The notes beneath the pieces are model-generated. The model made no database searches. It saw only the letters and a list, made by a program, of their open reading frames with translations, and was not told the DNA's origin. A stretch of 64,000 nt of DNA from Pseudomonas lactis (GTDB taxonomy: Bacteria > Pseudomonadota > Gammaproteobacteria > Pseudomonadales > Pseudomonadaceae), in assembly GCF_001439845.1 (NCBI RefSeq), contig NZ_JYLO01000003.1, positions 186,001 to 250,000 of the forward strand, read 5' to 3'. Below, in pieces: positions 37,601-46,984 of the stretch. How positions within the stretch are numbered: position 1 is the first letter of the stretch; each line of letters starts with the position of its first letter. The translations under genes and the position numbers were made by a program.

Positions 37601-38527
37601 ATGCCTGTATCGACTGTCGCAGCCCTGCAAATCGGCGCCTTGCCTGGCGGCAAGGCTGACACCCTGGCGCAGATCCTGGCCTATGAGGAGCAAATCCAGC
37701 GCAGTGGCGCACACTTGGTGGTCATGCCCGAGGCGTTGCTGGGTGGCTATCCCAAGGGCGAAAGCTTTGGCACGCAATTGGGGTATCGCCTGCCCGAAGG
37801 CCGGGAAGCCTTTGCGCGGTATTTTGCCAATGCCATCGACGTACCGGGGCCGGAGACCGAGGCGCTGGCCGGGTTGTCGGCGCGTACCGGTGCCAGCCTA
37901 GTGCTGGGCGTCATCGAACGCAGTGGCAGTACGCTGTATTGCACAGTGTTGTATTTCGAACCCTCGGGCGGCCTGGTGGCCAAGCATCGCAAGCTGATGC
38001 CGACCGGCACCGAGCGGCTGATCTGGGGCAAGGGCGACGGCTCGACCCTGCCGGTGATCGATACCGCGGTGGGGCGTATCGGCGGCGCGGTGTGCTGGGA
38101 AAACATGATGCCGTTGCTGCGCACCGCGATGTACGCCAAGGGCGTCCAGGTGTGGTGTGCACCCACCGTGGACGAGCGCGACATGTGGCAGGTGAGCATG
38201 CGCCATATTGCCCATGAAGGGCGTTGCTTTGTGGTCAGCGCCTGCCAGGTGCAGGCATCGCCTGAAGCCTTGGGTGTGGAGGTTGCCAACTGGCCGGTGG
38301 ACCGTCCGTTGATTGCCGGCGGCAGCGTGATCGTTGGACCCATGGGCGATATTCTGGCGGGGCCGTTGGTGGGCGAAGCGGGTTTGTTGACGGCGCAGAT
38401 CGATACTGATCAGTTGGTGCGGGCCCGCTACGACTACGACGTAGTGGGGCATTACGCCAGGCCGGATATTTTTGAATTGGTGATCGACGAGCGCGCCAAG
38501 CCAGGCGTTCGCTATATCACTGACTGA
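37601..38527 (+). CDS. Nitrilase / carbon-nitrogen hydrolase
   Basis: The 308-residue product starts at ATG 37601, after CGGAGTGAG. The catalytic triad is visible: glutamate 44 in [15 protein letters not shown], lysine 131 in [17 protein letters not shown] and cysteine 165 in [14 protein letters not shown]. The [11 protein letters not shown] and [10 protein letters not shown] segments are typical of true nitrilases, which convert nitriles to carboxylates and ammonia, not of amidases. The length is slightly below the common 330-350. It is divergent from a LysR gene. The natural nitrile is unknown. Confidence 0.92.
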   Translation: MPVSTVAALQIGALPGGKADTLAQILAYEEQIQRSGAHLVVMPEALLGGYPKGESFGTQLGYRLPEGREAFARYFANAIDVPGPETEALAGLSARTGASLVLGVIERSGSTLYCTVLYFEPSGGLVAKHRKLMPTGTERLIWGKGDGSTLPVIDTAVGRIGGAVCWENMMPLLRTAMYAKGVQVWCAPTVDERDMWQVSMRHIAHEGRCFVVSACQVQASPEALGVEVANWPVDRPLIAGGSVIVGPMGDILAGPLVGEAGLLTAQIDTDQLVRARYDYDVVGHYARPDIFELVIDERAKPGVRYITD

Positions 38528-38539
38528 ACGCAATCAACC

Positions 38540-38567
38540 TGTGGGAGCAGGCAAGTCAGCTCCCACA
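38540..38567. repeat. Single REP hairpin between convergent genes
   Basis: TGTGGGAGC (38540-38548) and GCTCCCACA (38559-38567) form a 9-base stem around AGGCAAGTCA. It sits between the nitrilase and LEA-lipoprotein stops and belongs to the same REP family as the larger arrays. Confidence 0.75.
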
Positions 38568-38583
38568 TGTGGTTTTCAGCCAC

Positions 38584-39045
38584 TTACCAGGTGGCAGTGT
38601 TCGGTAAGTCCAGGGTGCCACGCTCCACAAAACGCATGGTGCCAAACAGGCCACCCGCCAATTTGCCGCGCAGCACGTAGGGCAGGTTGTTCAGGCTTTG
38701 GGTCTGGCTAAGGCCCAGGGTCTGGCGCAACACCGAAAACGCCGAAACGCTGACCGGCACCATCAGCACGGTCTCGGAGAAGCGTGGGATGCTGCCAGCC
38801 TGATCGCTGACGCCTGCGGCCAGTGGCCGGCCATTGACCTCCAGGTCCAGGGCCACGCCGTTGTAGTCGATTGCCGCTTCATTGGGATTTTGCACCCGCA
38901 GTTTCACGGCAAAGCGTACTTCCAGGTCCTGGCTTTGGAGCGGCTCGATGCCTACTACATTGATGTTCACCGGGTCGCGGTTGGGGAACAGTGCGCAGGC
39001 GCTCAAGGTCAGCAGCAACAGCGATAGAACCATGAGCTTGCGCAT
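38584..39045 (-). CDS. LEA-type-2 (WHy domain) lipoprotein
   Basis: The 153-residue product has a lipoprotein signal, MRKLMVLSLLLLTLSACALF, with lipobox LSAC. The mature protein is a single LEA14/WHy domain: VNVVGIEPLQ-like opening, LEVRFAVKLRVQNPNEAAID and LNNLPYVLRGKLAGG. These beta-sandwich proteins are linked to desiccation or stress protection. It lies 12 bases downstream of the permease gene on the same strand and may be co-transcribed. Confidence 0.88.
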   Translation of the reverse strand: MRKLMVLSLLLLTLSACALFPNRDPVNINVVGIEPLQSQDLEVRFAVKLRVQNPNEAAIDYNGVALDLEVNGRPLAAGVSDQAGSIPRFSETVLMVPVSVSAFSVLRQTLGLSQTQSLNNLPYVLRGKLAGGLFGTMRFVERGTLDLPNTATW

Positions 39046-39057
39046 AAAGAAATGCTC

Positions 39058-40488
39058 CTACTTTGGGGTGACGTCCGGGTCCTGCATGACCTTGAGGGTA
39101 GAGGACTCCGGCTCGAATTCATCTTCTTCCAGCTCTATGAACTCTTCGGGCAGGAAAATGTTCAGCAGGATTGCACAGAATGCGCCCACGGTGATCGGCG
39201 ATTCGAAGATGTTGTGCAGCGCCTTGGGCAGCTCGCGCAGCACTTCCGGCACGGCGGCGACGCCCAGGCCCATGCCTAGGGAAATCGCCACGATCAGCAC
39301 ATTGCGCCGATGCAGGCCTGCTTCGGCGAGGATTTTGATCCCAGCCACGGCCACGGTGCCGAACATGATCAGGGTCGCGCCGCCCAGTACCGGCTTGGGC
39401 ATCAGTTGCAACACCGCGCCGATCATCGGGAACAGCCCCAGCAGCACCAGCAGGCCGGCGATGAAGTAGGCCACGTAGCGGCTGGCCACGCCGGTCAATT
39501 GAATCACGCCGTTGTTCTGGGCGAAGGTCACCATCGGCAGGCTGTTGAAGGTGGCCGCCATCGCAGAGTTGAGACCGTCGGCCAGCAGGCCAGACTTGAT
39601 ACGCTTGATATACAGTGGGCCCTTGACCGGTTGCTGGGAAATCATCGAGTTGGCGGTCAGGTCACCGGCCGCTTCCAGGGGCGAAATCAGGAAGATTACC
39701 GCCACCGGGATAAACGCCACCCAGTCGAACGAGAAACCGTACTTGAACGGCACGGGCACGCTGATCAGCGGCACCTGGGGCAGAGCGGCCATGTCGACGC
39801 GGCCCAGCAACCACGCGACTACAAAGCCCAGGGTCAAACCGATCACGATCGAACCCAGGCGCAGGAACGGGTTGTTGAAGCGGTTGAGCACCACGATGGT
39901 CAGCAGCACCAACGCCGCCAGGCCCATGTTGCCCGCCGCGCCGAGGTCGCTGGCGCCATAGCCGCCGGCCATGTCGGTGACCGCCACCTTGATCAGCGAC
40001 AAGCCCATCAAGGTGATGATGGTGCCGGTCACCACCGGGGTGATCAGTTTGCGCAGCTTGCCGATGAACTGGCTGAGCACCACTTCGATAAACGCTGCGA
40101 AAAAGCAGATGCCAAAGATTGTCGAGAGAATCTCATCGGTGCCGCCGCCCCGGGCCTTGACCATGAAGCCTGCGCTCAAAATCACGCTGATAAAGGAAAA
40201 GCTGGTGCCTTGCAGGCACAACAGCCCCGAGCCCACCGGCCCGAAGGTGCGTGCCTGTACAAAGGTGCCAAGCCCCGACACGAACAGCGCCATGCTCACC
40301 AGGTACGGCACTTCGCTTTCCAGCCCCAGTACGCCGCCCACGATCAGCGTGGGCGTGATGATGCCGACAAAACTCGCCAACACATGCTGCAACGCGGCAA
40401 AAATCGCGGCGGTGAAGTGCGGGCGGTCTTCGAGGCCGTACATAAGGTCGGATTTATAGCGCGGGCGGGGGGCTTGAGCGTCAGACAA
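39058..40488 (-). CDS. NCS2-family nucleobase permease, xanthine type (XanP/XanQ-like)
   Basis: The 476-residue, 14-segment permease has NCS2 signatures QHVLASFVGIITPTLIVGG near residue 33, SPLEAAGDLTANSMIS (transport-site glutamate) and SLPMVTFAQNNGVIQLTGVA, the last matching E. coli XanQ/XanP closely. It would import xanthine, possibly urate, with protons. The start is unusual: the full N-terminus needs TTG at 40488; the first ATG (40443) would remove 15 residues. A negatively charged C-terminal tail follows the last segment. It is probably co-transcribed with the LEA lipoprotein gene. Confidence 0.85.
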   Translation of the reverse strand: MSDAQAPRPRYKSDLMYGLEDRPHFTAAIFAALQHVLASFVGIITPTLIVGGVLGLESEVPYLVSMALFVSGLGTFVQARTFGPVGSGLLCLQGTSFSFISVILSAGFMVKARGGGTDEILSTIFGICFFAAFIEVVLSQFIGKLRKLITPVVTGTIITLMGLSLIKVAVTDMAGGYGASDLGAAGNMGLAALVLLTIVVLNRFNNPFLRLGSIVIGLTLGFVVAWLLGRVDMAALPQVPLISVPVPFKYGFSFDWVAFIPVAVIFLISPLEAAGDLTANSMISQQPVKGPLYIKRIKSGLLADGLNSAMAATFNSLPMVTFAQNNGVIQLTGVASRYVAYFIAGLLVLLGLFPMIGAVLQLMPKPVLGGATLIMFGTVAVAGIKILAEAGLHRRNVLIVAISLGMGLGVAAVPEVLRELPKALHNIFESPITVGAFCAILLNIFLPEEFIELEEDEFEPESSTLKVMQDPDVTPK

Positions 40489-40721
40489 AATGATGGCTCG
40501 GGTCAGAAAATGGAGGCGCAGGATGCCAGAAAGTGCCAGGCGCCTGAAGTGTAAAAAAATATTTATAAAGACCCTGCGCTAAAGCCATGGCCCAGCCGAT
40601 ATCAAGCATAGGCCCACACTACAACGACAACAGTGGTGACCAAGGTCTGGGCAGCGCGTTGACGCTGACGGATCGTTTCGCGGCAAGGACGCTCGCAAAC
40701 ACTACTTCTGAGAGCAGCCCT

Positions 40722-42347
40722 ATGTCCCTCCGTCACCTGAATATTGCCCCTCGCGCGTTTATCGGTTTTGCCTTCATTGCGGTTCTGGTGGTGCTGCTGG
40801 GCGTGTTTGCGGTCAACCGTATGACGCAAATGCGCCAAGCCTCCCAGGACATGAGCGCCAACCAACTGCCCAGCATGACTCACCTGGGCACCATCACCGA
40901 AAACGTGCTGCGCATGCGCATCCTGTCGTTTCGCGTGCTGGTCAACCGCGAGCCTGCCGCCTTGCAGGAAGCCGAAACCCGTATTGGCGTATTGGCTGAC
41001 AAGGTCAAGACCGCGCAGGCCAAATACGCCACGCTGCCTGCCGGCCCGGAGGAGGCAGCGCTATACAAGACCTTTGGCGTGACCCTGGATAATTACCTCA
41101 AGGCCCAGGCTGAGATGGTGGCATTGTCCAAACAAGGCAAGGTCGATGAGATGCGCGCACTGATCAACAGCCGCATCAAGGAAGGCACCGATCAGATGGG
41201 CGAGCAATTGAACAAGCTGATCGCCATCAATGCGGCCGACGCCAAGCAAGCCGACGTAGATGCCGGGCAAAGCTACGAGGGCGCGATCACCGGTGTGGTG
41301 GCGGTCTCTATAGTGGCGGCGTTGCTCACCGTGCTGCTGGCCTGGTTGCTGACCCGCAGCATCGTGACCCCGCTGCGCAAGGCCGTGGAAGTGGCTGAAA
41401 CCATTGCCGCCGGCAACCTCAGCAAAACCATCGAGGACGATGGCAAGGACGAACCGGCGCGGTTGCTCAGTGCGCTGTCGACCATGCAAGCCAGCCTGCG
41501 CCAGACCATCCAGCACATCGCCGGCTCGGCCACGCAACTGGCTTCGGCGGCGGAAGAGTTGAGCGCGGTCACCGAGGAAGCGTCCCGTGGCCTGCAACAG
41601 CAGAACAATGAAATCGACCAGGCCGCCACGGCTGTCAATGAGATGACGGCGGCAGTGGAGGAGGTGGCGCGTAACGCGGTTTCCACCTCCGAGGCGTCCG
41701 GGCAGTCCAACCAGGCGGCGCGGGAAGGCCGTGATCGGGTGATGGAAACCGTCGGCGCGATCCAGACCATGACCCAGGACGTACAGAATACCTCCGCGAT
41801 GATTGAAGGCTTGGCCGCTCAGGGCCGGGATATCGGCAAGGTGCTGGATGTGATCCGCGCGATTGCCGAGCAAACCAACCTGCTGGCGCTCAACGCGGCG
41901 ATTGAAGCCGCCCGTGCCGGCGAGGCCGGACGCGGCTTTGCGGTGGTCGCCGATGAAGTGCGCGCCCTGGCCCATCGCACCGCGCAGTCGACCCAGGAAA
42001 TCGAGAAAATGGTCGCCGGCATCCAGAACGGCACCGGTGAGGCGGTGCAGTCCATGCAACAAAGCAACCAGCGCAGCCAGACCACCCTGGAAATGGCACG
42101 CGCAGCCGGCGCCTCACTGGAACAGATCACGGCATCCATCAGCCTGATCAACGAACGCAACCTGGTGATTGCCAGCGCGTCGGAAGAACAGGCCCAGGTC
42201 TCCCGCGAGGTGGACCGCAACCTGGTCAACATCCGTGACCTGGCCACCCAGTCGGCGGCGGGCGCCAACCAGACCAGCGCGGCCAGCCATGAACTGTCGA
42301 GGCTGGCGGTGGACTTGAATGGGATGGTGGCCAGGTTCGTGGTCTAA
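40722..42347 (+). CDS. Methyl-accepting chemotaxis protein with 4-helix-bundle sensor
   Basis: The 541-residue product starts at ATG 40722; the upstream open frame lacks a ribosome site. A membrane segment ([20 protein letters not shown]) is followed by a periplasmic four-helix bundle (about 35-185), a second membrane segment ([20 protein letters not shown]), HAMP (residues 210-265), and the cytoplasmic signalling hairpin with [16 protein letters not shown] and [18 protein letters not shown]. It senses an external compound and signals to CheA through CheW. No C-terminal NWETF pentapeptide is present. The ligand is unknown and the gene stands alone. Confidence 0.93.
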   Translation: MSLRHLNIAPRAFIGFAFIAVLVVLLGVFAVNRMTQMRQASQDMSANQLPSMTHLGTITENVLRMRILSFRVLVNREPAALQEAETRIGVLADKVKTAQAKYATLPAGPEEAALYKTFGVTLDNYLKAQAEMVALSKQGKVDEMRALINSRIKEGTDQMGEQLNKLIAINAADAKQADVDAGQSYEGAITGVVAVSIVAALLTVLLAWLLTRSIVTPLRKAVEVAETIAAGNLSKTIEDDGKDEPARLLSALSTMQASLRQTIQHIAGSATQLASAAEELSAVTEEASRGLQQQNNEIDQAATAVNEMTAAVEEVARNAVSTSEASGQSNQAAREGRDRVMETVGAIQTMTQDVQNTSAMIEGLAAQGRDIGKVLDVIRAIAEQTNLLALNAAIEAARAGEAGRGFAVVADEVRALAHRTAQSTQEIEKMVAGIQNGTGEAVQSMQQSNQRSQTTLEMARAAGASLEQITASISLINERNLVIASASEEQAQVSREVDRNLVNIRDLATQSAAGANQTSAASHELSRLAVDLNGMVARFVV

Positions 42348-42819
42348 CAGCTGCCACAAAACCCTGTGGGAGCTGGCTTGCCTGCGATAGCAAACGAACA
42401 GTCAGCACATCATGGGTTGGCTTATCGTTATCGCACCATAGGTATCTGTAGCGCTCAATGGTAACCACGATGCGAAGCGAGCCGCTCTTGATCTTGCTTT
42501 TGATCTGCTTTTGATCTTAGGCGGCCCCCCAAATCACTGGCGGATTACGGGCACACCGAGCCTAAGCGAGGTGCCGAGTGGTGGGGCAAGAGCGTTTTGC
42601 TTACTTTGCCGCTTTTGCAAAGTGAGCCGCCGTCAGGGCGGAACCCTAAGTAGCCGTTACCGCAGGAATGGATATGTACACAATCCAACTGTGTTGACCG
42701 CCAGGCCGCCTTCGCGAGCAAGCCCGCACAGTTGGATCGTGGTTTGTCTGGTAGATAGGCGTTGGCTTTCACGCCGTCATCGCAGGCAAGCCAGCTCCCA
42801 CATTTGCTCTTGTGTTGTG
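42348..42819. repeat. Intergenic region filled by repeats
   Basis: This 472-base gap contains a REP half-site TGTGGGAGCTGGCTTGCC near 42365, copy B of the composite repeat (42460-42679), a REP-derived stretch CTTCGCGAGCAAGCCCGCAC, and a last REP half-site GCAGGCAAGCCAGCTCCCAC near 42783. It separates convergent mcp and kguD genes. I see no gene in it. Confidence 0.8.
42460..42679 (+). repeat. Composite intergenic repeat, copy B (220 bp)
   Basis: It has the same ends as copy A (GGTAACCACGATGCGAAGCG to GGATATGTAC). It carries an extra TTGATCTGC unit compared with A and lacks a 12-base piece (CCTGGGCCGGCA-like) present in A around 9881. Like A, it lacks the central segment of copy C. Confidence 0.85.
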
Positions 42820-43797
42820 TCAGCGCCCCCATGCCCCTGGATTCACCAGGTTTACCGGCTTTTCGCCAGCCAGTGCCGCCAGCAGATTATCCACCGCACA
42901 CTTAGCCATCGCCTCCCGCGTCTCATGAGTGGCCGAGCCGATATGCGGCGTAGCCACCACATTATTCAACCGCAACAACGGCGACGCATGATCCAGCGGC
43001 TCCTTCTCAAATACATCCAACCCCGCCGCGCGGATAGTGCGTTGCTGCAACGCTTGCACCAGCGCCGCCTCATCCACCACCTTGCCTCGCGAGATATTGA
43101 TAAAAATCGTCTCTGGCCCCATCAGCGCGAATTCCTCGGCGCCAATCAACTTCTCGGTTTCAGCCGTCAACGGTAATGTCAGGCAGACAAAATCCGCCTC
43201 TTTAAGCAAGCCCTGCAAGCTGCGGTACTGCGCGCCAAAGCGTGCCTCAACCGCCGGCTTGGGCGAGTGGCTGTGGTAGATCACCGGCATGCCGAAGCCA
43301 AAATGCCCCCGCTGGGCCAGGGCTTCGCCGATGCGGCCCATGCCGATGATGCCCAGGGTCTTGCCATGTACATCGCTGCCAAAATGCGCCGGGCCGATGT
43401 TTTTGTTCCACTGGCCGGCACGCACCATGTCAGCCAGTTCCACCACGCGCCGCGCGGTGGCCAGGATCAGCGCAAAACCAGTGTCGGCAGTGGTTTCGGT
43501 AAGCACATCCGGAGTGTTGCTCAGCAGGATGCCGCGCTCGGTCAGGTAGTCGATATCGTAGTTGTCGACGCCCACCGAGACGCTGGCCACGGCTTCCAGC
43601 TGGGGCGCCAGGTCGAGTAGCCGGGCGTCCAGGCGCAGGCTTGCCCCCAGCAGGCCGTGGGCGGTAGGCAGGGCATCGCGCAGCTTGGCCAGGCCGGTTT
43701 CATCCAGTGCGTCAATCAGCGTGACCTCGACCTGCTCATGCAGACGAGCCATGAGCGGGGCGGAGAGTTTTTTGTACAGCACGACAGACTTTTTCAT
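42820..43797 (-). CDS. kguD: 2-ketogluconate-6-phosphate reductase KguD (D-2-hydroxyacid dehydrogenase)
   Basis: The 325-residue product has the Rossmann motif LGIIGMGRIGEALAQRG (about residues 148-164) and the family signatures GVDNYDIDYLTERGI, SRGKVVDEAALVQAL and the catalytic histidine in VATPHIGSAT. It is the last gene of the kguEKTD cluster and overlaps kguT by four bases. In this pathway it reduces 2-keto-6-phosphogluconate to 6-phosphogluconate, which enters the Entner-Doudoroff route. The sequence alone would also fit GhrB-type 2-ketoreductases; the operon decides. Confidence 0.9.
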   Translation of the reverse strand: MKKSVVLYKKLSAPLMARLHEQVEVTLIDALDETGLAKLRDALPTAHGLLGASLRLDARLLDLAPQLEAVASVSVGVDNYDIDYLTERGILLSNTPDVLTETTADTGFALILATARRVVELADMVRAGQWNKNIGPAHFGSDVHGKTLGIIGMGRIGEALAQRGHFGFGMPVIYHSHSPKPAVEARFGAQYRSLQGLLKEADFVCLTLPLTAETEKLIGAEEFALMGPETIFINISRGKVVDEAALVQALQQRTIRAAGLDVFEKEPLDHASPLLRLNNVVATPHIGSATHETREAMAKCAVDNLLAALAGEKPVNLVNPGAWGR

Positions 43798-45086
43798 GAG
43801 GTTTTTACCTTCAATTCCAGGGTTGGCGCCGGCGAGCGGTCACTGGCGCCGGGCTTGAGGAAAATCGTCAGCACCACGGAAAGCAGCAGCGCGCCGCTCA
43901 TCAGCAGATAAGAAGCGCCGGGCGAGCCGGTGCTGCTGTTGAGGTAACCCACCAGGTACGAGCCGCCGAACGAGCCCAGGGCGCCCATGCTGTTAATCAG
44001 TGCCATGGCGCCACCGGCGACGTTGGCCGGCAGTATCTCCGGGACGATGGCGAAAAACGGGCCGTAAGGTGCATACATGCACGCCCCAGCGATCACCAGC
44101 AGGGTGTAGGACCACCAGAAATGTTCGGCGCCCAGCACGTAGGACGCGTAGAAGGCAATCGACGCAATCAACAGCGGCGGCCAGACAAAACGCTTACGTT
44201 TTTGCAGCTTGTCCGAACCCCAGGACACCACGAGCATGCCAATCACCGCTGCCAGGTACGGCAGCGCCGAGAGCCAGCCGGCTTCGACCATGTCCATCTG
44301 CAAACCGGCCTTGAGGATCGATGGCAACCACAGCACGAAGCCGTACACACCAATGCTCCAGCAGAAAAATTGCAAGGCGAGAATGATCACCTTGGGCGAA
44401 CGGAACGCCTCGGCGTAGTTCTTCACGGCCTTGATCCCCACCTGCTCGGCGGCGAGGGCGGTTTCCAGGCTGTGCTTTTCGGCGTCGCTCAGCCACGTGG
44501 CATCCTTAGGACGCTCATCGGCCAGCTTCCACCAGATAAACGCCCACAACACTGCCGGCAGGCCCTCGATGATAAACATCCAGCGCCAGCTGAAATGCTG
44601 CACCAGGTAGCCCGACACCACCGACATCCACAGCATGGTCACCGGGTTGCCGAGGATCAGGAAAGTGTTGGCCCGCGAGCGTTCGGCCCGGGTGAACCAG
44701 TGGCACAGGTACACCAGCATGGCCGGCATCACGGCGGCCTCGACCACCCCGAGCATGAAGCGGATGACGATCAGCATGTAGGCGTTGGACACCACGCCGG
44801 TCAGCGTGGCCAAGCCGCCCCAGAGGATCAGGCTGACGAAGATCAGTTTCTTGACGCTGCGCTTTTGCGCGTAGATCGCCCCCGGCACCTGGAAGAAAAA
44901 GTAGCCAAGGAAGAACAGCGCGCCGAGCAGCGAAGACATGCCCGGCGTGATCATCAGGTCTTCGGCCATGCCGGACGCGGCGGCGAAGCCGTAGTTGGCG
45001 CGGTCCAGGTAGGCCAGGCTGTAAGTGATAAACACGATAGGCATGATGTACCACCAGCGACGGGTGGCGAGTTTCACGGTTTCCAT
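43794..45086 (-). CDS. kguT: 2-ketogluconate transporter KguT (MFS)
   Basis: The 430-residue product is an anion:cation symporter-type MFS transporter with about 12 segments: YSLAYLDRANYGFAAASGM, MLGVVEAAVMPAMLVYLCHW, RSRANTFLILGNP and GACMYAPYGPFFAIVPEILP. It is placed between kguK and kguD, so it takes up 2-ketogluconate made by periplasmic glucose oxidation. It starts 45 bases after the kguK stop and its end overlaps kguD. Confidence 0.92.
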   Translation of the reverse strand: METVKLATRRWWYIMPIVFITYSLAYLDRANYGFAAASGMAEDLMITPGMSSLLGALFFLGYFFFQVPGAIYAQKRSVKKLIFVSLILWGGLATLTGVVSNAYMLIVIRFMLGVVEAAVMPAMLVYLCHWFTRAERSRANTFLILGNPVTMLWMSVVSGYLVQHFSWRWMFIIEGLPAVLWAFIWWKLADERPKDATWLSDAEKHSLETALAAEQVGIKAVKNYAEAFRSPKVIILALQFFCWSIGVYGFVLWLPSILKAGLQMDMVEAGWLSALPYLAAVIGMLVVSWGSDKLQKRKRFVWPPLLIASIAFYASYVLGAEHFWWSYTLLVIAGACMYAPYGPFFAIVPEILPANVAGGAMALINSMGALGSFGGSYLVGYLNSSTGSPGASYLLMSGALLLSVVLTIFLKPGASDRSPAPTLELKVKTS

Positions 45087-45131
45087 GGGGTTGCTCCTGA
45101 GCTTGTTGTAGTTGTGGCAACAGGTAATGGG

Positions 45132-46073
45132 TCACGCAACGGATCGGGTGGGTAATTCAGCGCGGGTCGGCAAACCTTCCATATCGCCACGGCTCTGCAC
45201 CGCGCGGCTGCCGATCCAGTTACCGCGCTGTACGGCCTCGGGGAAGCTGGAGTTTTCCAGCAGGGCGCTGATCATGCCCACGGCAAAGCCATCGCCGGCG
45301 CCTACGGTATCCACGACTTTTTCCACCTTGACTGCGGCGACAAAACCCTGGTCCATCTGGGTGCGGTAATAGGCACCTTCCGGGCCGAGTTTGATTGCCA
45401 CGGCTTCGGCGCCCTGGTCGAGATAGAACGCAGCGATATCCGCCGGATCCTCGTAGCCGGTGAGCAAGCGGCCTTCACCCAGGCCCGGCAAGACCCAGTC
45501 AGCAAGAGCGGCCAGGGCATTGATTTCGCGGATCATCTGCGCTTGGCTGGCCCAAAGCGAAGGGCGCAGGTTCGGATCGAATGACACGCTGCGTCCGGCG
45601 TTGCGCATCTGCTTCATCAGTTCAAAGGCGAGTTCACGGGTGGCATCGGACAATGCCGGTGGAATCCCTGTAGCGTGCAGATGGCGCGCTTGCAGCAGCG
45701 TGGGGCTGATGTCGGCGATGGACAAATGGCTGGCCGCCGAGCCTCTGCGAAAGTACTCCACTTGAGGATCTGCGCCGGCCTCTTCGCGCGACTTGAGTTG
45801 AAACCCGGTGGGGTGCAGCGGGTCGACGGCCACATGACGGCAATCAATCCCTTCGGTGGTCAGCGTGTCGACTACAAAACGCCCGAGGGAGTCGTTACCC
45901 ACGCGGCTCAGCCAGGCCACATTGAACCCCAGGCGCGACAGGCCGATGGCGACGTTGCTGTCGGCGCCGGCAATGCGTTTGTGAAACTGCCCGACCTGGG
46001 CCAGGTCGCCGGTCTGTTCGGCGACAAACATCGCCATGGTTTCGCCAAACGAGAGGATATCGATCTCAGACAT
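45132..46073 (-). CDS. kguK: 2-ketogluconokinase KguK (PfkB family)
   Basis: The 313-residue product from ATG 46073 is a PfkB-type sugar kinase: N-terminal [32 protein letters not shown], and the C-terminal signature [20 protein letters not shown] with the catalytic aspartate in GAGD. It phosphorylates 2-ketogluconate to 2-keto-6-phosphogluconate. Its start lies within the end of kguE (overlap of eight bases), indicating coupling. Confidence 0.93.
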   Translation of the reverse strand: MSEIDILSFGETMAMFVAEQTGDLAQVGQFHKRIAGADSNVAIGLSRLGFNVAWLSRVGNDSLGRFVVDTLTTEGIDCRHVAVDPLHPTGFQLKSREEAGADPQVEYFRRGSAASHLSIADISPTLLQARHLHATGIPPALSDATRELAFELMKQMRNAGRSVSFDPNLRPSLWASQAQMIREINALAALADWVLPGLGEGRLLTGYEDPADIAAFYLDQGAEAVAIKLGPEGAYYRTQMDQGFVAAVKVEKVVDTVGAGDGFAVGMISALLENSSFPEAVQRGNWIGSRAVQSRGDMEGLPTRAELPTRSVA

Positions 46074-46848
46074 GGGCGTTCTCCACATGGGGTTGGCCAA
46101 GGCGGGCAAGGGTCGCGACCTGTTGCGCGGTGACTTCGATCAGGTCATCGCCCTGCAACGGAAATTCCACCGCCCGGGTAATACCTTGAGTCATGTGTTT
46201 GAGCAGTTGTTCCCACAGATGCAGGTCGGTGGCGCCCGGCGGCAAGGCCACCAGCTTGCCATCGGCGCGACGGGCCACGGCCTTGCAGTGCAGGTAATCC
46301 ACATGCCGGCCCAGCAACCGCGCAGCGGTGAGCGCGGATTGGTCTTGCCACTGCCAGTTGCCGATGTCGAAGGTCATTTTCACCGGCAGGCCCAGGCGTT
46401 CGACTTCGGTAAAAAACCGTTGCATCGGTTCAATGCGCCCGCCGTGCAGGGTCTGGTCGTTTTCCACCAGCAGCTTGACCGGGTGGCGGTTGAGCAGGGC
46501 GTGCAGGCTTTCCAGATCGTTGGTGTCGGTGAAGTAACCGAGAGACACTTTCAACCAGCCCGAACCAAAGGCCTGGGCGCGGTCCAGGGTCGCGGCCAGC
46601 TCGGCATTGGGCTGGGCACGGCCGGCGACCCACAGCTCCAAGGGCGAGGAAAAGACAGATTCCAGGCCTTGTTCTGCAGCGGCCAGGGCCAACTCAGCCG
46701 GTTGCTCGGTGGTGAGCAGTTCTTCACGCCATTCAATGCGCTGGGCACCGGCGGCGCTCAGCAGCGCGACAAAACTCAATTGGCCCTGCTGGCGAACCAG
46801 GTCGGCGCCGTAGCTGGAAAGGCTGATGGAGACGGGGTATTTATGCAT
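46066..46848 (-). CDS. kguE: KguE, sugar-phosphate isomerase/epimerase-like protein
   Basis: The 260-residue product has a TIM-barrel fold of the AP-endonuclease-2/xylose-isomerase-like family: [36 protein letters not shown] (metal-binding) and [16 protein letters not shown]. It is the first gene of the kguEKTD cluster. Its biochemical role in 2-ketogluconate use is not settled; family members isomerise or epimerise sugars. AGAGGTAA lies before the ATG, and a perfect PtxS operator lies 14 bases upstream. Confidence 0.9.
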   Translation of the reverse strand: MHKYPVSISLSSYGADLVRQQGQLSFVALLSAAGAQRIEWREELLTTEQPAELALAAAEQGLESVFSSPLELWVAGRAQPNAELAATLDRAQAFGSGWLKVSLGYFTDTNDLESLHALLNRHPVKLLVENDQTLHGGRIEPMQRFFTEVERLGLPVKMTFDIGNWQWQDQSALTAARLLGRHVDYLHCKAVARRADGKLVALPPGATDLHLWEQLLKHMTQGITRAVEFPLQGDDLIEVTAQQVATLARLGQPHVENAHV

Positions 46849-46861
46849 TGTTGTTTACCTC

Positions 46862-46875
46862 TGAAACCGGTTTCA
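46862..46875 (-). promoter_or_regulatory. PtxS operator before kguE
   Basis: TGAAACCGGTTTCA is a perfect 14-base palindrome identical to the known PtxS site. It is 14 bases upstream of the kguE ATG, where bound PtxS would block transcription until 2-ketogluconate is present. Confidence 0.93.
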
Positions 46876-46895
46876 TTTTTATACGCAAAACAAAA

Positions 46896-46984
46896 TGTGG
46901 GAGCGGGCTTGCTCGCGAAGGCGGTGTGTCAGTCAGCTTGGAAGCGGCTGACACACCGCCTTCGCGAGCAAGCCCGCTCCCACA
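46896..46984. repeat. REPIN overlapping the 3' end of ptxS
   Basis: TGTGGGAGCGGGCTTGCTCG and its reverse complement close an 89-base near-perfect inverted element; the arms include GCGAAGGCGGTGTGTCAG and CTGACACACCGCCTTCGC. The last 18 or so codons and the stop of ptxS lie inside it. Confidence 0.88.

Noticed and set aside
39310..40554. 414-residue open frame on the plus strand
   Set aside because: It is antisense to the xanthine-type permease; H/Q/D-rich composition and no recognisable domain.
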